Assembly (NCBI GenBank): GCA_023433855.1
Contig: JAEYTV010000644.1
Coordinates: forward strand, 1-16,030
Reading direction: 5' to 3'
DNA length: 16,030 nucleotides
Origin: Pseudomonadota bacterium
GTDB lineage: Bacteria; Pseudomonadota; Alphaproteobacteria; Rhizobiales; Rhizobiaceae
Shown here: positions 14,359 through 16,030 of the stretch, one piece after another
Position numbering within the stretch: the stretch's first letter is position 1
Layout of the letters: each line of letters begins with the position of its first letter
Translations under genes and position numbers: made by a program
Notes under the pieces: generated by a model
The model's input: only the letters and a program-made list of their open reading frames with translations
The model's database searches: none
What the model was told of the DNA's origin: nothing

Positions 14359-15666
14359 ATGATGAAACGTTCTTTCATCCGCCTCGTGGTCGCGCTTGCC
14401 GGCCTTGCCGCCATGTTCGTCGTGCCGGCACAGGCGCGCGTGGAAATCAACATCAACAAGGGCAATGTCGAACCTTTGCCGATCGCGATCACGGATTTCC
14501 TGTCGAACAATGACCTCGGGCCGCAGATATCCCAGGTGATTGCCGCAGACCTGCAGCGATCCGGCCTTTTCGCGCCCATCAACAAGACCGCCTTCATCGA
14601 GAAGATCACGGATCCCAATCGCGCCCCGCGCTTCGAGGACTGGAAGGTCATCAACGCTCAGGCGCTCGTCACGGGGCGGATCACGAGGGAGGGTGACGGC
14701 CGCCTTCGCGCGGAGTTCCGGCTGTGGGACACCTATGCCGGTCAGCAGATGACCGGCCAGCAGTTCTTCACCCAGCCGGAAAACTGGCGGCGGGTCGCCC
14801 ACATCATCGCCGACGCCATCTACAAGCAGATCACCGGGGAAGACGGGTACTTCGATACCCGTGTTGTGTTCGTCTCCGAAAGCGGTCCGAAGAACGCGCG
14901 CCAGCGACAGCTCGCCATCATGGACCAAGACGGCTTCAACGTCCGCATGCTCACCAATGCCAAGGACATTGTCCTGACGCCGCGTTTCTCGCCGAGCCGC
15001 CAGGAAATCACCTACATGTCCTTCGAAGGGAACCAGCCGCGCGTCTACCTCCTTCAGCTCGAGACCGGGCAACGCGAAGTGGTCGGTAATTTCCCTGGGA
15101 TGACCTTTTCGCCACGGTTCTCACCTGACGGTCAGAAGGTCATCATGAGCCTCCAGCAGGAAGGCAATTCGAACATCTACACGATGGATCTGCGTTCGCG
15201 CACAACGACCCGGCTGACCTCGACCGCCGCCATCGACACGTCACCGTCCTATGCACCGGACGGAACCCGCATTGCCTTTGAGAGCGACCGCGCCGGGCGT
15301 CCGCAGATCTATGTCATGAACGCGGACGGCTCGGGCCAGACCCGCATATCCTTCGGCGACGGTTCGTACTCCACACCCGTATGGTCGCCGCGGGGAGATC
15401 TGATCGCCTTCACGAAGCAGTCCGGCGGCAAGTTCTCGATCGGCGTCATGCGTCCGGACGGATCGGGTGAGCGCATCCTGACAACCGGCTTCCACAATGA
15501 AGGGCCGACCTGGGCTCCCAACGGCCGAGTGCTGATGTTCTTCCGCCAGAACGCCGGTTCCGGCGGGCCGCAGCTCTATTCGATCGACCTGACGGGATAT
15601 AACGAACAACTCGTCAAGACGCCCTCCTACGGCTCCGACCCGGCCTGGTCGCCGCTTCTTGAATAG
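14359..15666 (+). CDS. tolB: Tol-Pal periplasmic beta-propeller protein TolB
   Basis: TolB is the periplasmic partner that shuttles between Pal and TolA. From the ATG at 14359 the product has 435 residues, close to E. coli TolB (430). It has a signal peptide [20 protein letters not shown] with a cleavage site after AQA (about 26), an N-terminal domain ([19 protein letters not shown]), and a six-bladed PD40 propeller with repeated FSPDG/APDG/SPRG turns, for example [14 protein letters not shown] and [20 protein letters not shown]. The start at 14359 is chosen over an in-frame ATG at 14299 inside tolA because the signal peptide begins there and AAAGG lies 10 bases upstream; a second ATG follows directly at 14362. 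It starts 14 bp after tolA and is followed by a hairpin. Confidence 0.96.
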   Translation: MMKRSFIRLVVALAGLAAMFVVPAQARVEININKGNVEPLPIAITDFLSNNDLGPQISQVIAADLQRSGLFAPINKTAFIEKITDPNRAPRFEDWKVINAQALVTGRITREGDGRLRAEFRLWDTYAGQQMTGQQFFTQPENWRRVAHIIADAIYKQITGEDGYFDTRVVFVSESGPKNARQRQLAIMDQDGFNVRMLTNAKDIVLTPRFSPSRQEITYMSFEGNQPRVYLLQLETGQREVVGNFPGMTFSPRFSPDGQKVIMSLQQEGNSNIYTMDLRSRTTTRLTSTAAIDTSPSYAPDGTRIAFESDRAGRPQIYVMNADGSGQTRISFGDGSYSTPVWSPRGDLIAFTKQSGGKFSIGVMRPDGSGERILTTGFHNEGPTWAPNGRVLMFFRQNAGSGGPQLYSIDLTGYNEQLVKTPSYGSDPAWSPLLE

Positions 15667-15686
15667 GATGTCCCCACGGAAGGGGG

Positions 15687-15718
15687 CTTCCGCCTCCTCC
15701 CGCCAGAATAGGCGGAAG
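15687..15718 (+). terminator. Hairpin between tolB and pal (weak terminator or RNA-processing site)
   Basis: CTTCCGCCT (15687-15695) and AGGCGGAAG (15710-15718) make a perfect 9-bp stem with a 14-base loop, 20 bp past the tolB stop. No T run follows, so it may slow or partly stop transcription, or protect the tolB end of the mRNA, rather than fully terminate. An alternative smaller fold (CCGCC 15700-15704 with GGCGG 15711-15715) competes with it. Confidence 0.5.
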
Positions 15719-15748
15719 GGGCAGGAAATGGGACACTGGAAGGCTTCG

Positions 15749-15804
15749 TTAACCATAAGCGTTTCATCGTAGTTAACCGAAACCGGTTAGAGTCTGGCAA
15801 CTCT
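15749..15804 (+). promoter_or_regulatory. pal upstream region with CtrA-like half-sites and two dyads
   Basis: TTAACCAT (15749-15756) equals the 8-mer used to describe CtrA half-sites in Rhizobiales, and TTAACC recurs at 15773-15778. The second copy is part of a perfect dyad TAACCG (15774-15779) / CGGTTA (15784-15789), followed by a smaller one, AGAGT (15789-15793) / ACTCT (15800-15804). The elements suggest that pal has its own promoter besides read-through from tolB. CtrA control is inference. Confidence 0.4.
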
Positions 15805-15833
15805 GATATTTAATGATCAAGGAGAGACCGGCC

Positions 15834-16030
15834 ATGAGCCGTACCGATACCCCGGCGACCAGCCGCATGCAGACACTCGCTCGCAACCCCGCTGTGATCG
15901 CGCTGACACTGGCGCTGGCACTGGCCGGCTGCGCGAACAAGAAGAACCTTCCGAACAACGCCGGCGAGCTCGGTCTCGGCGGCGCAGGGGGGGCGGGAAC
16001 GCCGGGTTCTCAGCAGGACTTCACGGTGAA
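15834..16030 (+). CDS. pal: Peptidoglycan-associated lipoprotein Pal (5' part; cut by the right edge)
   Basis: Only the first 65 codons are in the window. They give MSRTDTPATSRMQTLARNP, a hydrophobic stretch (about 20-31) and a lipobox LAGC with C33 as the lipidated cysteine, then CANKKNLPNNAGELGLGG and a glycine-rich linker leading to QQDFTVN. This is the N-terminus of Pal, the outer-membrane lipoprotein that binds peptidoglycan through an OmpA-like domain (off the edge) and pairs with TolB and TolA. The long pre-lipobox segment (32 residues) is usual in rhizobial Pal. GGAG lies 9 bases before the ATG. It follows tolB by 167 bp, which contain a hairpin and regulatory-looking repeats. Confidence 0.9.
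   Translation, partial: MSRTDTPATSRMQTLARNPAVIALTLALALAGCANKKNLPNNAGELGLGGAGGAGTPGSQQDFTV

Noticed and set aside
12583..15072. 829-codon minus-strand open frame across tolR, tolA and tolB, with glycine/serine-rich repeats.
   Set aside because: The repeats are the antisense of the proline/lysine/glutamate-rich TolA spacer; a composition artefact, not a surface protein.

Overview
The window is a stretch of high-GC alphaproteobacterial chromosome. The YebC, RuvC, RuvA, RuvB, YbgC, TolQRAB and Pal sequences, their order, and the sqdBDC sulfolipid operon all point to Rhizobiaceae, most likely Sinorhizobium/Ensifer or a close relative. This placement rests on recognising protein families and gene order; no search was run. 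I see no rRNA, tRNA, CRISPR array, insertion sequence or prophage.

Layout. At 1-308 (minus) lies the start of a general-stress, pyridoxamine-phosphate-oxidase-like gene, divergent from yebC (479-1225, plus). A clean terminator follows yebC. On the minus strand come an LLM-class flavin oxidoreductase (1276-2277) and an unrecognised helical protein (2370-3215). Next is ruvC (3407-3916). Ruv is completed by ruvA (4407-5024) and ruvB (5094-6134), but ruvC is separated from ruvA by 490 bp. That gap holds a perfect alphaproteobacterial SOS box (3920-3934) and the wreck of an AbrB/PIN toxin-antitoxin pair (3971-4384). A Tat-exported metallophosphoesterase abuts ruvB. A small two-gene cassette (7124-7724) follows, with a promoter-like sequence for the general-stress sigma factor EcfG/RpoE2.

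On the minus strand, sqdB-sqdD-sqdC (10657 to 7687) form a tightly overlapping operon for sulfoquinovosyl diacylglycerol synthesis. Divergent from sqdB is ybgC, followed by a small secreted protein gene on the opposite strand (11254-11646). The 332-bp gap after it leads into tolQ-tolR-tolA-tolB and, after a hairpin and a separate regulatory region, the start of pal, which runs off the right edge.

How the genes fit together. YebC and RuvABC belong to gene regulation/translation and Holliday-junction processing. YbgC and TolQRAB-Pal maintain the outer membrane and its constriction at division. SqdBDC makes a phosphorus-free membrane lipid. Most of the window is a conserved housekeeping neighbourhood with accessory genes inserted at its seams. 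The most interesting signals are regulatory: the SOS box inside the ruv cluster, now followed by a dead toxin-antitoxin module, and two EcfG-type promoters with identical spacing. I found no convincing evidence of a wholly new multi-gene system. The least understood protein-coding parts are the 7124-7724 cassette, the helical protein at 2370-3215 and the secreted protein at 11254-11646.
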